A stretch of 14,558 bases of DNA from contig DLGS01000203.1 in NCBI GenBank assembly GCA_002482815.1, positions 250-14,807 of the forward strand, in the 5' to 3' direction. How positions within the stretch are numbered: position 1 is the stretch's first letter; each line of letters begins with the position of its first letter. The notes under the pieces were generated by a model that did no database searches, had not been told where the DNA came from, and saw nothing but the letters and a program-made list of their open reading frames with translations. Position numbers and translations under genes: made by a program. Below, one piece after another: positions 1-7,294 of the stretch. The DNA is from Bacteroidetes bacterium UBA7688. Its GTDB lineage: Bacteria; Bacteroidota; Bacteroidia; Chitinophagales; Chitinophagaceae.

Positions 1-1252
1 TTTTATCCGTATTTCCGTAAAGCATATTCGTAATCTCCAATTCAGGAGAGAATTTAAATTTGTTGGAAATAATATCCACTCGAGGCGCAATTCTGAAAAT
101 ATTATCAAATGTTCTTGTAGCGGTAATGCCACGGCTGTAAAGACCATAGGAGCCAACTTTATACATAGTTGGAGTCAACTCGTCTTTCAGCCCCATATTT
201 TTGATGTAACCAACAAAAAGTGCAGGTTGGAACATTTTGCTTTTTGTGATAATTACTTCTGCCCAAAGATTGATTTGTTTTTGAACTTTATAATTCCATT
301 CTCCTGTTGCAGAATCTCTGTACTCAACCAATGCTCCGGTACTTACGTATCTCGAAAGGCTTTGACCCATTATCATGTAGCCTTTCAGTACGAAATTTTT
401 GTTGGTATATTTTGCATACACTTTCAAATTGGACATGGTTACATTTTTATTGATATTTTCTGCAAATCCGGTACTAGCATTTATATCGTTTATCCTGGGG
501 CGTACGGTATTGATTTCTCCGCCCAGTCCTGCAATAAATTTCTTGCCCGATGTAAACGTAATTTCAGCTGCCAGGTCCGGAATGCCGGCATATCTGAATG
601 CATCTGCACCGCTGGCTGTTGCAGAGATGTTTGTATAAGTTCCGGCTGTACTGAAACCTCCCAGTTCCTGACCATAAACCATTCCCATAGCTGAGATGTT
701 CTTATTGAATTTATGGGTAAGTCTTACCTGAGGCGAAAAGCTGAAGGGGTTAAATGGAATGCCGGTACTAAAGTTGGCTACTCCCGGAAAGCAGGCTACT
801 ATAAAATTGGGATTCCAGTATTGGCCAACCATAAGTTGTGTTTTTGTCCAGTCGAGCGCTACATAAGCATGGCGCAGACGAAGTAAATTTTCACTTCCGG
901 TATTGATACCAAAAAAATCTGTTTCTAAGGCACCGGTAGCTTTTGCTCCGAATGCAGTGAGACCATTAAATTTAACTCCAAGACGGGAAACAATTCCAGA
1001 AAAGAATAACTGGCTTCTGTCATTGAGGTCGTCATTTGCTTTATTTGTAAGGTAGGCAGTTCCGCCGTCTAAAGGATACAGATTTAAAGATCCGTCGCGT
1101 AATTCAATATTCTTTCTTGAATTGTAAAAAATATCACTTCTTACAAATCCGTAAGGAATGACTTTTTGTTCCGCTGCATCGGATTGCGCTGAAGCAGATA
1201 TACTGCAAATACCTGCAGAAAGCAAGGTTAGTAATCGGTAAAGCTTTGCCAT
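1..1252 (-). CDS. Outer-membrane porin-like beta-barrel protein (DcaP-like), C-terminus cut off
   Basis: The minus-strand frame is open from the ATG at 1252 to the window edge (417 complete codons), so the C-terminus lies outside the window. The first 22 or so residues form a signal peptide (hydrophobic LLTLLSAGICSISASA, then Q). The rest is rich in alternating aromatic/polar strands with an early 'YGFVRSDIFYNSR' strand, an 'LNDRSQLFFSGIVSRLGVKF' stretch and an 'LLRLRHAYVALDW' strand followed by 'LMVGQYWNP'. This layout resembles the DcaP-type trimeric porin family, whose founder imports dicarboxylates; from memory such proteins run to about 450 residues, so only a few tens of residues are probably missing. 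The gene follows the HTH gene at 1362-1784 on the same strand (109-base gap) and lies near acs, so small-carboxylate uptake is a reasonable inference. The barrel/porin class is fairly secure; the substrate is not. Confidence 0.8.
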   Translation of the reverse strand, partial: MAKLYRLLTLLSAGICSISASAQSDAAEQKVIPYGFVRSDIFYNSRKNIELRDGSLNLYPLDGGTAYLTNKANDDLNDRSQLFFSGIVSRLGVKFNGLTAFGAKATGALETDFFGINTGSENLLRLRHAYVALDWTKTQLMVGQYWNPNFIVACFPGVANFSTGIPFNPFSFSPQVRLTHKFNKNISAMGMVYGQELGGFSTAGTYTNISATASGADAFRYAGIPDLAAEITFTSGKKFIAGLGGEINTVRPRINDINASTGFAENINKNVTMSNLKVYAKYTNKNFVLKGYMIMGQSLSRYVSTGALVEYRDSATGEWNYKVQKQINLWAEVIITKSKMFQPALFVGYIKNMGLKDELTPTMYKVGSYGLYSRGITATRTFDNIFRIAPRVDIISNKFKFSPELEITNMLYGNTDK

Positions 1253-1361
1253 GATGTTTTACTTTTTTTGTGAACAATGTTTTAACAGTTCAAAAGTTGT
1301 TTTAAAAAAAGCAAAAAAAGAATCTGATGTATATGCCTGGTAAGCGTGTATATAATGAAGG

Positions 1362-1784
1362 TTAATTCCGCTTGAATCTTTCCCATTTTATTACCATGAA
1401 TTTATCTCCTAATTCAGTAATGAGGGTACCCGAATGTTTTAGTGCATCCTTATCCTTGAAGAAGTCCATCAATTCAGTATGGTTGAGTACTTTGTAGGTA
1501 GGTTTATAATCGAGATTTTCCGGCGCTTTTATGTTGTATTTTCTTACCCAGTTCATTACTGAAACATGGCTTACACCTAATATTCGCTCTATCTCGCGCA
1601 GCGTTACACCTTCAATATACAATTGCAGGGCTTTAATCACATAGTATGGATCTATGCTTTTCCCTTCTTTCATTACGGTGAAATTATAGTTGCATCCGTG
1701 ACATTTGTATCGCTGCTTTCCTTTAGCCATACCGCTTTTCACTATTTCCTGCGACTTGCATTTGGGACAAAATAGATCGTTCAT
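1362..1784 (-). CDS. InsA-like zinc-ribbon/helix-turn-helix protein, probably a domesticated regulator
   Basis: This 140-residue protein starts with a zinc ribbon (C6-P-K-C9 and C28-H-G-C31), as in the N-terminal part of IS1/IS1595-type transposase proteins. A helix-turn-helix follows at about residues 60-83 (GVTLREIERILGVSHVSVMNWV). The C-terminal 50 residues (about 90-140) look like a small folded extension and contain no DDE catalytic domain. No InsB-like reading frame or terminal inverted repeats were seen beside it, so it does not look like a live insertion sequence. It is divergent to acs, and two copies of a 15-bp repeat lie 23-57 bases upstream of its start. I infer a DNA-binding regulator that controls itself and acs. 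A relic transposase fragment is the alternative, but the intact frame and clean C-terminus argue against decay. Confidence 0.8.
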   Translation of the reverse strand: MNDLFCPKCKSQEIVKSGMAKGKQRYKCHGCNYNFTVMKEGKSIDPYYVIKALQLYIEGVTLREIERILGVSHVSVMNWVRKYNIKAPENLDYKPTYKVLNHTELMDFFKDKDALKHSGTLITELGDKFMVIKWERFKRN

Positions 1785-1807
1785 ACGCTAAAGGTAATAT
1801 CGGATAG

Positions 1808-1822
1808 TATACTTAATTAGCA
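1808..1822 (+). promoter_or_regulatory. 15-bp motif copy 1 (TATACTTAATTAGCA), candidate operator
   Basis: First of three near-identical motifs with the consensus TATACYTAWTTAGCA. It begins 23 bases upstream of the HTH gene start, where a bound protein would block or assist RNA polymerase. It is 19 bases, start to start, from copy 2, close to two helical turns, which suits two protein units bound on nearly the same face of the DNA. Confidence 0.5.
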
Positions 1823-1826
1823 TAAA

Positions 1827-1841
1827 TATACCTATTTAGCA
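1827..1841 (+). promoter_or_regulatory. 15-bp motif copy 2 (TATACCTATTTAGCA), candidate operator
   Basis: Second copy of the motif. It differs from copy 3 by a single base (C for T at position 6) and from copy 1 at two positions. It is in the same orientation as copy 1 with four bases between them. Confidence 0.5.
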
Positions 1842-1996
1842 GATTGTATGTTTTGTAGTTGAATTTGTATAAACACATCCATATTGGAGTTTTCCATAGC
1901 AATAAGACCTGATTATGCTTTTATGTTTTTGAGCTTAAAAGTCTTTAATTGTAGTATGCTTTATGGAACCGGAATTTAATGTTATAGCTTAATGTA

Positions 1997-2011
1997 TATA
2001 CTTATTTAGCA
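1997..2011 (+). promoter_or_regulatory. 15-bp motif copy 3 (TATACTTATTTAGCA), candidate operator of acs
   Basis: Third copy of the motif, ending 62 bases before the acs ATG, so on the acs side of the divergent region. Its presence at both ends of the gap links acs control to control of the HTH gene. Confidence 0.5.
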
Positions 2012-2073
2012 CAATTTTTGAGCTCATTTAGTTTGATTTCACTAATTATGTACCTGCTAACAAAATACAAATT

Positions 2074-3987
2074 ATGTCTTACCCCTTTCAAATCAAAAGT
2101 TTCGAAGCATTTAATGCTGCAACTGAAAAAAGTATAAAAGACCCCGAAGGATTCTGGTCTGAAATAGCTTCTTCCTTTCTTTGGAAAAAACGCTGGGATA
2201 CCGTTCTGGACTGGAATTTCAAAGATCCCAAAATTGAATGGTTTAAAGGTGGAAAACTGAATATAACTGAGAACTGTATTGACAGGCATTTAGGAACATT
2301 GGGTAATAAACCGGCAATAATCTGGGAGTCGAATGACCCAGAAGAACATCATCGTGTTCTTACTTATCGTGACCTTTATAATAAAGTTATTCAATTTGCA
2401 AATGTTCTAAAGAATAATGGGGTTAAGAAAGGCGACCGCGTTTGTCTTTACATGGGAATGGTGCCGGAACTTGCTATTGCAACATTAGCATGCGCAAGGA
2501 TTGGTGCAATTCATTCCGTGATTTTTGGTGGATTTAGTGCTCAAAGTATCGCAGACAGACTACAGGATGCCCAGGCGGAATTCATTGTGTGTTGTGACGG
2601 AGCTTACCGGGGCAATAAGGAAATTCCTTTGAAAAGCGTTATTGACGATGCATTGGTGCAATGTAAATTTGTAAAAAGGGTAATCGTTGTTACGCGCACA
2701 AGAACCCCGATCAGTATGATTAAAGGTCGTGACGTTTGGTGGGAAGATGAAATTAAAAAGGTGGAAACAATGGGCAATCCTGATTGTCCTGCAGAAGAAA
2801 TGGATGCAGAAGACCCCTTGTTTATTTTATATACTTCAGGTTCTACAGGAAAACCAAAAGGCGTTGTGCATACAGTGGGTGGCTATATGGTTTACACGAC
2901 CTATTCATTTGTGAATGTATTCCAATATACACCAGGTGATGTTCATTTTTGTACGGCTGATATTGGCTGGATTACCGGACATAGCTATATCGTATATGGT
3001 CCGCTATGTGCCGGCGCTACAACACTTATTTTTGAAGGTGTTCCTACATGGCCCGACGCTGGTCGTTTTTGGGATGTTGTGGATAAGCATAAAGTAAATA
3101 TTCTTTATACAGCCCCAACCGCTATCCGCAGCCTGATGGGGTTTGGTTTGCAACCTTTGGTTGGCAAAGATTTGAGCTCGCTAAAAGTATTAGGTTCGGT
3201 AGGAGAGCCGATTAATGAAGAAGCCTGGCAATGGTTTGATGAAAATATTGGGAAGAAAAAATGTCCGATCGTTGATACATGGTGGCAGACTGAAACCGGT
3301 GGAATGCTTATCTCTAATATGGCTGGCATAACTCCGTCAAAACCTTCTTATGCAACCTTGCCACTGCCTGGGGTTCAGCCATTATTGGTAGATGAAAGTG
3401 GCCATGTTATTGAAGGAAATGATGTGAGCGGAAATCTGTGTATTAAATTCCCATGGCCAGGAATTCTTCGTACAACTTATGGTGATCACGAACGATGCAG
3501 AACCAATTATTTCGCTACCTACGAAAACTTGTATTTCACCGGCGATGGTTGTTATCGCGATGCAGAGGGTAATTACAGAATTACGGGCAGGGTAGACGAT
3601 GTACTGAATGTTAGCGGACACAGGATTGGAACTGCAGAGGTTGAAAACGCCATAAATATGCACGCAGGTGTGGTGGAAAGTGCTGTTGTTGGCTATCCTC
3701 ACGATATTAAAGGGCAGGGTATTTATGCGTTTGTCATTTATGATAATACACACGATGATGATAACCTTACCAGAATGGATATTGTGCAAACGGTATCGCG
3801 CATCATCGGTGCAATAGCCAAGCCCGACAAAATTCAATTTGTTCAGGGTTTGCCCAAAACAAGAAGTGGTAAAATTATGCGTCGTATACTACGCAAAATT
3901 GCAGAGGGTGAAGTTGATAACCTGGGTGATACTTCTACCTTACTTGACCCCGCAGTGGTGGAGGAAATTAAGAATGGAAGAATTTAG
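2074..3987 (+). CDS. acs: Acetyl-CoA synthetase (acetate--CoA ligase, AMP-forming)
   Basis: The protein activates acetate with ATP to acetyl-AMP and transfers it to CoA in the cytoplasm, feeding acetate into central metabolism. At 637 residues it has the usual length of bacterial Acs (about 650). The ANL-superfamily motifs are all visible: the P-loop-like YTSGSTGKPKG, the TWWQTETGG motif, the YFTGDG motif, the hinge/core RITGRVDDVLNVSGHR, and PKTRSGKIMRR near the C-terminus, whose lysine (K600) is the position acetylated by Pat-type enzymes in other bacteria. The tryptophan in TWWQTETG is the residue that restricts the acyl pocket to acetate in Acs. The ATG at 2074 gives the expected MSYPFQIKSFEAF N-terminus. 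The gene stands alone on its strand and ends in a hairpin terminator; it is divergent from the HTH gene and probably shares control with it. Confidence 0.97.
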   Translation: MSYPFQIKSFEAFNAATEKSIKDPEGFWSEIASSFLWKKRWDTVLDWNFKDPKIEWFKGGKLNITENCIDRHLGTLGNKPAIIWESNDPEEHHRVLTYRDLYNKVIQFANVLKNNGVKKGDRVCLYMGMVPELAIATLACARIGAIHSVIFGGFSAQSIADRLQDAQAEFIVCCDGAYRGNKEIPLKSVIDDALVQCKFVKRVIVVTRTRTPISMIKGRDVWWEDEIKKVETMGNPDCPAEEMDAEDPLFILYTSGSTGKPKGVVHTVGGYMVYTTYSFVNVFQYTPGDVHFCTADIGWITGHSYIVYGPLCAGATTLIFEGVPTWPDAGRFWDVVDKHKVNILYTAPTAIRSLMGFGLQPLVGKDLSSLKVLGSVGEPINEEAWQWFDENIGKKKCPIVDTWWQTETGGMLISNMAGITPSKPSYATLPLPGVQPLLVDESGHVIEGNDVSGNLCIKFPWPGILRTTYGDHERCRTNYFATYENLYFTGDGCYRDAEGNYRITGRVDDVLNVSGHRIGTAEVENAINMHAGVVESAVVGYPHDIKGQGIYAFVIYDNTHDDDNLTRMDIVQTVSRIIGAIAKPDKIQFVQGLPKTRSGKIMRRILRKIAEGEVDNLGDTSTLLDPAVVEEIKNGRI

Positions 3988-4011
3988 TTTTGAGTATCGT
4001 TGTTAGTTTGT

Positions 4012-4045
4012 AGCGACAGTCTTTTTTAAGGCTGTCGCTTTCTAT
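4012..4045 (+). terminator. Rho-independent terminator of acs
   Basis: AGCGACAG at 4012-4019 pairs with CTGTCGCT at 4032-4039. The stem extends inward through one T-G wobble and CTT/AAG to give about 12 pairs around a TTTT loop. The T-rich tract TTTCTATTAT follows on the plus strand, so it serves acs. The converging esterase gene ends at 4048; on its strand the hairpin is not followed by a T tract, so termination there would be weaker. Confidence 0.85.
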
Positions 4046-4047
4046 TA

Positions 4048-4908
4048 TCATTTCTTTTTAGGATACAACATTCTCAGTGCATTAAAAATGGCCTGATGGG
4101 TTACTGATGCGTGATTTTCTTCCGGTAGGTAATCAAAATAAACATGCACATTTTTACTTTCTGATTTTTTGAGTTTGTCGCTTAATACATTTGCATCAAC
4201 CTCCATTACTCTCGGAGTTTTAGTAGGACAAAGCCCCTCTTTGCCTACACCAATATAGATGTCGGTTGCTTTGGAATATTGCAGTTTCATTATTTCAGAA
4301 TCTTTCTCCAGAATCGATCCATTATCCCACCAGATACTTGGACTGACAATGATATATTTATTGAAAAGTGACGGCCGCGTTAGTAGGATTTCTGTTGCCA
4401 GCAATCCGCCCAATGATTCGCCTATAATTGTTCTTTCATTGCTAGCTTTATAATTAGCTTCAATAAATGGTTGCAATTCTTTTTCGATGAAATCAATAAA
4501 TTTTGCAGACTTTCCTGCTGATGGAAATTTATTTTTATCTTCTTGTATTTTAGTTGGAAATGTAAAATCTCTTTTCCGGTCGATATTAGCAATACCTACT
4601 ACAATTGATTTTGGGACACGATCAATCCAATCGAAATTATTATACTGAATTAACCCGACGACATGAATAAAGTCCTCATTTGCCGATCCATCCAGTAAAT
4701 AAATCACGGGATATCTGGTTGTGTCATTCGCCTTGTAACCCTCCGGTAAGTAGATATTTAATACACGGTTTTCAGATAGAATGTTTGAATAAAATTCTTC
4801 AATAACACCTAATACAAATGGTTTGCTGCTTTGGGCTTTGCTTTCAAATCGCATAAGAAAGAGCGCAACCAGCAAGATTATTTTTGATAATTTGTTAAAA
4901 AATATCAT
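4048..4908 (-). CDS. Secreted alpha/beta-hydrolase esterase (esterase D/IroE-like, PF00756 type)
   Basis: The 286-residue protein begins with a signal peptide (hydrophobic residues 10-20, processing probable near K24-A-Q). It carries the alpha/beta-hydrolase features of the esterase D superfamily: the 'YPVIYLLDG' strand at 67-74, the nucleophile elbow G-E-S165-L-G-G, and the histidine of the triad in EENH266ASV. The acidic member is less certain. Relatives hydrolyse ester bonds in siderophores (Fes/IroE), acylated sugars or S-formylglutathione; the export signal makes an envelope or extracellular ester the likely substrate. It converges on acs and stands alone, with an AT-rich 162-base upstream gap. 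The exact substrate cannot be told from sequence. Confidence 0.88.
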   Translation of the reverse strand: MIFFNKLSKIILLVALFLMRFESKAQSSKPFVLGVIEEFYSNILSENRVLNIYLPEGYKANDTTRYPVIYLLDGSANEDFIHVVGLIQYNNFDWIDRVPKSIVVGIANIDRKRDFTFPTKIQEDKNKFPSAGKSAKFIDFIEKELQPFIEANYKASNERTIIGESLGGLLATEILLTRPSLFNKYIIVSPSIWWDNGSILEKDSEIMKLQYSKATDIYIGVGKEGLCPTKTPRVMEVDANVLSDKLKKSESKNVHVYFDYLPEENHASVTHQAIFNALRMLYPKKK

Positions 4909-5070
4909 ACTAATTTTTGGTTTTTGATATTAACTATGAATCAGAGCTCGAAATTTTATTCCGATTAATGCTTTATTTTCTAGGAATAAATGGATATAAT
5001 AAATGATATATTTGATAATTGCTTTTGTGGCACAAGTTTTGATTAGTTAATATTATAAACTAATGAAAAC

Positions 5071-5283
5071 ATGTGGTCGACCTTATTAGAGGAAATCAGT
5101 AAATACCAATCCGATAAATCTAACGGTATCATTGAAATGTTCAATGACCTGTCAGAAGAAGCCTGTTCGTTAATGCTTGATGACGAAAGCCCAAATACAA
5201 TCAGTTGGGTTAAAAAAAATGTCCCGCAGAACGAATTGTATATCCATATGATTATTGATCGGGCACTAAATCAATACAATTAA
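5071..5283 (+). CDS. Small protein of unknown function (70 residues)
   Basis: I do not recognise this protein. It is acidic, without a signal peptide or membrane segment, and predicted mostly helical (WSTLLEEISKYQSDK; EMFNDLSEEACSLML; NELYIHMIIDRALNQY). Its composition is normal for a soluble cytoplasmic protein, and no competing frame on either strand covers the interval, which supports it being real. It stands alone between the divergent esterase gene and a converging secreted-protein gene. The ATG at 5071 is chosen because the ATG at 5063 is in another, short frame. Confidence 0.5.
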   Translation: MWSTLLEEISKYQSDKSNGIIEMFNDLSEEACSLMLDDESPNTISWVKKNVPQNELYIHMIIDRALNQYN

Positions 5284-5324
5284 TTCCTTTTATATTTTTT
5301 ATCTTTTACTAATTGAATATGCGC

Positions 5325-6059
5325 CTACCAGTCCTGGTATTCGATACTAACAGGGTAGCTCGTTACCTTGGGAGATTTTGCAGGTGTTTGCAGTGAAATT
5401 CTTGCTGTTTTGGTTTTCTTATCTATCCAGATGATGATTTTATGGGTCGTTTTAAGCTCGTTTACCAGTAATTGCTCCGCCATTTTAGTTGCCTTCGTAG
5501 TATCCTGAACTTGTTTCGCGTTTAATGAATCTGTCATTCGGTTTCTATGACCTTGTTTCGCCATAGGTGGTGTGGCATCATAAGTTAATTCCTGAACAGG
5601 TTTAAAGTTTTTAACCCGGGCTTTTATCTCATCAAGCGTGAAGTATTTCTCATAAATATTATCAAATGCTACGCCGGAAATTGTTTTTGAAAAATAATTT
5701 AACCGGAAATCCATTTCTTTCCCATCATGAAAAACTACTGATGGCAAAACATTTTTCAGATCCGGTTGTACAAAATAAAATCCCTGGTAAGGAGTATTGA
5801 AATACCATTCCGTTAAATTGGTATCTCTGTGGTTTGTTAGTGCTTCTATATATACAAAATCACATTTTGCTGTGTCAATTCTTTTATAAACATGGTTTGA
5901 CTGAATCTGCCTGAGTAACAGCTGAAATTTCATTTTATCAACACCCCCAATTTTGCCAATCGTTGTTTTGGTTAATGAATCAATTGTCCGCGCATATTTT
6001 TGACCAAAACTTAAGCCGGGTAATAGGAACAATGTTAAAAGAAAGAATGCTTTTTTCAT
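5325..6059 (-). CDS. Secreted protein of unknown function
   Basis: The protein has 244 residues with a clear signal peptide (MKKAFFLLTLFLLPGLSFG, then Q20). The mature part is a mix of beta and helical stretches with no lipobox, membrane segment or recognised enzymatic motif. A segment near residues 175-200 is rich in Lys, Asp and Thr and looks like a flexible linker. It probably resides in the periplasm or on the outer membrane. It is downstream of the cupin and acetyltransferase genes on the same strand (47-base gap) and may be transcribed with them. I know no function for the family. Confidence 0.75.
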   Translation of the reverse strand: MKKAFFLLTLFLLPGLSFGQKYARTIDSLTKTTIGKIGGVDKMKFQLLLRQIQSNHVYKRIDTAKCDFVYIEALTNHRDTNLTEWYFNTPYQGFYFVQPDLKNVLPSVVFHDGKEMDFRLNYFSKTISGVAFDNIYEKYFTLDEIKARVKNFKPVQELTYDATPPMAKQGHRNRMTDSLNAKQVQDTTKATKMAEQLLVNELKTTHKIIIWIDKKTKTARISLQTPAKSPKVTSYPVSIEYQDW

Positions 6060-6106
6060 AGTTTAATGATATGTGTTTATTGTTGTTTTCTGAATGATTA
6101 ATTGGT

Positions 6107-6466
6107 CTAAATTTTTTCCGGATTCATCTTTGTAAGTTCACTTTTGGCATCTCCGGTATTGAGCGTAGTTATAGGTTCAAACAATAACACCGACACTTCT
6201 TTTTCTGCTACAGGACGATGTTCAATCCCTTTGGGAACGATTAAAAACTCATTCTCCCTTAGTAAAATTGTTTTGTCGCGGAATTCCATCCTGAATTCCC
6301 CTTTTACGACAAGGAACATTTCATCTTCATCGTCGTGTTTGTGCCAGACAAAAGGTCCTTTAAATTTGACCAGTTTTACGTGCTGTCCGTTCAATTCTCC
6401 CGTAATTCTGGGATTCCAGAAATCGTTGAATAATGCCAGCTTCTCCGTGATATTTACTTTTTCCAT
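6107..6466 (-). CDS. Cupin-domain protein (single domain)
   Basis: This 119-residue protein is a one-domain cupin. Cupin motif 1 is visible as the G37 region followed by H42-K-H44 and E49, then VVKG at 53-56; motif 2 includes H83 in PKGIEHRP. H42, H44, E49 and H83 are the usual metal ligands, so a bound divalent metal is expected. Small cupins of this kind act as isomerases, dioxygenases or metal-dependent sensors; nothing visible picks one. It begins 14 bases after the acetyltransferase gene stop, so the two are probably one transcript. Confidence 0.88.
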   Translation of the reverse strand: MEKVNITEKLALFNDFWNPRITGELNGQHVKLVKFKGPFVWHKHDDEDEMFLVVKGEFRMEFRDKTILLRENEFLIVPKGIEHRPVAEKEVSVLLFEPITTLNTGDAKSELTKMNPEKI

Positions 6467-6480
6467 GGGATTAATTCACC

Positions 6481-6759
6481 TTATAAAACGTCCCGGTAAG
6501 ACTCAACTTTATCAAATACGCTTTTGGCGAAAGGGCAAAGCGGAATAATTTTTATGTGCTTTTCTCTGGCGAACTCCACCGCCCTGGCAAGCATTTGTTT
6601 TCCTGCACCTTTTCCTTTAAGGACATCATTCACTTCAGTATGATCTATGATGATACGGTCTGTACCCGCCCATACATAGGTCATCTCGGCAACTTTTGCA
6701 CCAAGTATTTCTATATAAAAACTTCCCTTTTTTCCGTCATCCTGTTGATTGATTTCCAT
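6481..6759 (-). CDS. Small GNAT-like N-acetyltransferase (YjdJ-type, PF14542)
   Basis: The protein has 92 residues, the usual size for the short GNAT-like family of bacterial YjdJ and plant At1g77540. The hallmarks are visible: 'IIIDHTEVNDVLKGKGAGKQML' at about 36-57, with the KGKGAGKQ acetyl-CoA loop, and 'IIPLCPFAKSVFDK' at 71-84, whose C75 is conserved in the family. Substrates of the family are not settled. A good -7 element lies about 55 bases upstream on the minus strand. It leads a probable operon with the cupin and perhaps the secreted protein. Confidence 0.88.
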   Translation of the reverse strand: MEINQQDDGKKGSFYIEILGAKVAEMTYVWAGTDRIIIDHTEVNDVLKGKGAGKQMLARAVEFAREKHIKIIPLCPFAKSVFDKVESYRDVL

Positions 6760-6812
6760 GCCTTAAAGATATTAATTCATTTGTTTTGACAGGCTCATTA
6801 AAATTATTCTAA

Positions 6813-6838
6813 CAAAGATATTGAAATCTGAATATCAA
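6813..6838 (-). promoter_or_regulatory. Candidate Bacteroidota promoter for the acetyltransferase/cupin operon
   Basis: On the minus strand, TATCTTTG (6820-6813) is an exact match to the Bacteroidota -7 consensus TAnnTTTG. A TTG lies 15 bases further upstream (6838-6836), a little closer than the usual -33 spacing. This would start transcription about 45 bases before the acetyltransferase ATG. The -7 match is good and the -33 match weak. Confidence 0.35.
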
Positions 6839-6936
6839 TACGACAGTGGATAAAAACTTGATTTACATCGAATTTAATTCCCTTCGATCAATACTTTTTC
6901 TTTAAATTGCCTCCACTAAACTCACCCGATTTTTTA

Positions 6937-7293
6937 ATGACCCCTTATCATCCCGGTACCCATCTTATTGCAACGCTGGACTGTACTGATACTTGCTTAC
7001 TTCAGCAGTTTGAGGAATACAAAGCTTTGGTTGACATACTCATCAGTACGTATGAACTGAAAAAACTTGGTGAGGTTTACCATAACTTTTTACCGGCGGG
7101 TTTCACCGGTATTGTATGCCTGAGCGAAAGTCACTTATCAATTCACACCTGGCCGGAGTATGGAAAAATCAACCTTGATATTTATCTGAGTAATTATCAA
7201 AAGGAAAACGATGGAATTGTGGATCTTGTTTTTGAGGCAATAGTTCAATTTTTTAAAGGGACAATTCTGGATATTCAAAAACTGAAGCGATAA
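6937..7293 (+). CDS. speD: SpeD-like pyruvoyl decarboxylase (AdoMet decarboxylase family), Cys-to-Ser variant
   Basis: Members of this family self-cleave to form a pyruvoyl cofactor and decarboxylate S-adenosylmethionine to supply aminopropyl groups for polyamine synthesis. I chose the ATG at 6937 (118 residues, MTPYHPGTHLIATL) over the TTG at 6907, because the N-terminal strand of bacterial class 1B enzymes begins directly before G-x-H-L. The self-processing motif SESHLSIHTWPE is intact, so cleavage E64/S65 and the processing H70 are expected. Aligned by hand to the Thermotoga maritima enzyme, the catalytic proton-donor Cys83 corresponds here to Ser85 (DIYLS instead of DVFTC). Some SpeD homologues are known to have become L-ornithine or L-arginine decarboxylases, so the substrate is open. 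It heads a seven-gene operon that also contains a SpeE-like enzyme. Confidence 0.88.
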   Translation: MTPYHPGTHLIATLDCTDTCLLQQFEEYKALVDILISTYELKKLGEVYHNFLPAGFTGIVCLSESHLSIHTWPEYGKINLDIYLSNYQKENDGIVDLVFEAIVQFFKGTILDIQKLKR

Positions 7294-7294
7294 G

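Larger units (their letters stand above)
1785..2073. promoter_or_regulatory. Divergent intergenic region between the HTH gene and acs
   Basis: This 289-base AT-rich gap must hold the promoters for the minus-strand HTH gene and for acs. I found no exact match to the Bacteroidota -7 consensus TAnnTTTG in either direction, only near matches such as TATGTTTT around 1847. The notable content is three copies of a 15-bp motif, listed separately. A weak fourth copy in inverted orientation (TGCTAA followed by an A/T-rich half) lies at 2055-2069, immediately before the acs start. Confidence 0.6.

Noticed and set aside
227..694. Plus-strand open frame of 155 codons
   Set aside because: It lies inside the porin-like gene on the other strand. 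Its Cys/Phe/Ile-rich composition is that of an antisense shadow, while the minus frame has a signal peptide and barrel strands.
1362..1784. An active IS1-family insertion sequence
   Set aside because: No catalytic transposase frame, no terminal inverted repeats and no target duplication were seen on either side.
1808..2011. A CRISPR-like repeat array
   Set aside because: There are only three 15-bp copies with unequal spacing (4 and 155 bases between copies) and no cas genes; operator sites fit better.
3382..3837. Minus-strand open frame of 151 codons within acs
   Set aside because: The plus-strand frame carries all Acs motifs here; the minus frame has no recognisable domain.
6907..6936. TTG start for the SpeD-like gene, adding ten residues
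   Set aside because: The added residues have no counterpart in the bacterial SpeD N-terminus as I know it, and the ATG at 6937 sits at the expected place before G-x-H-L.
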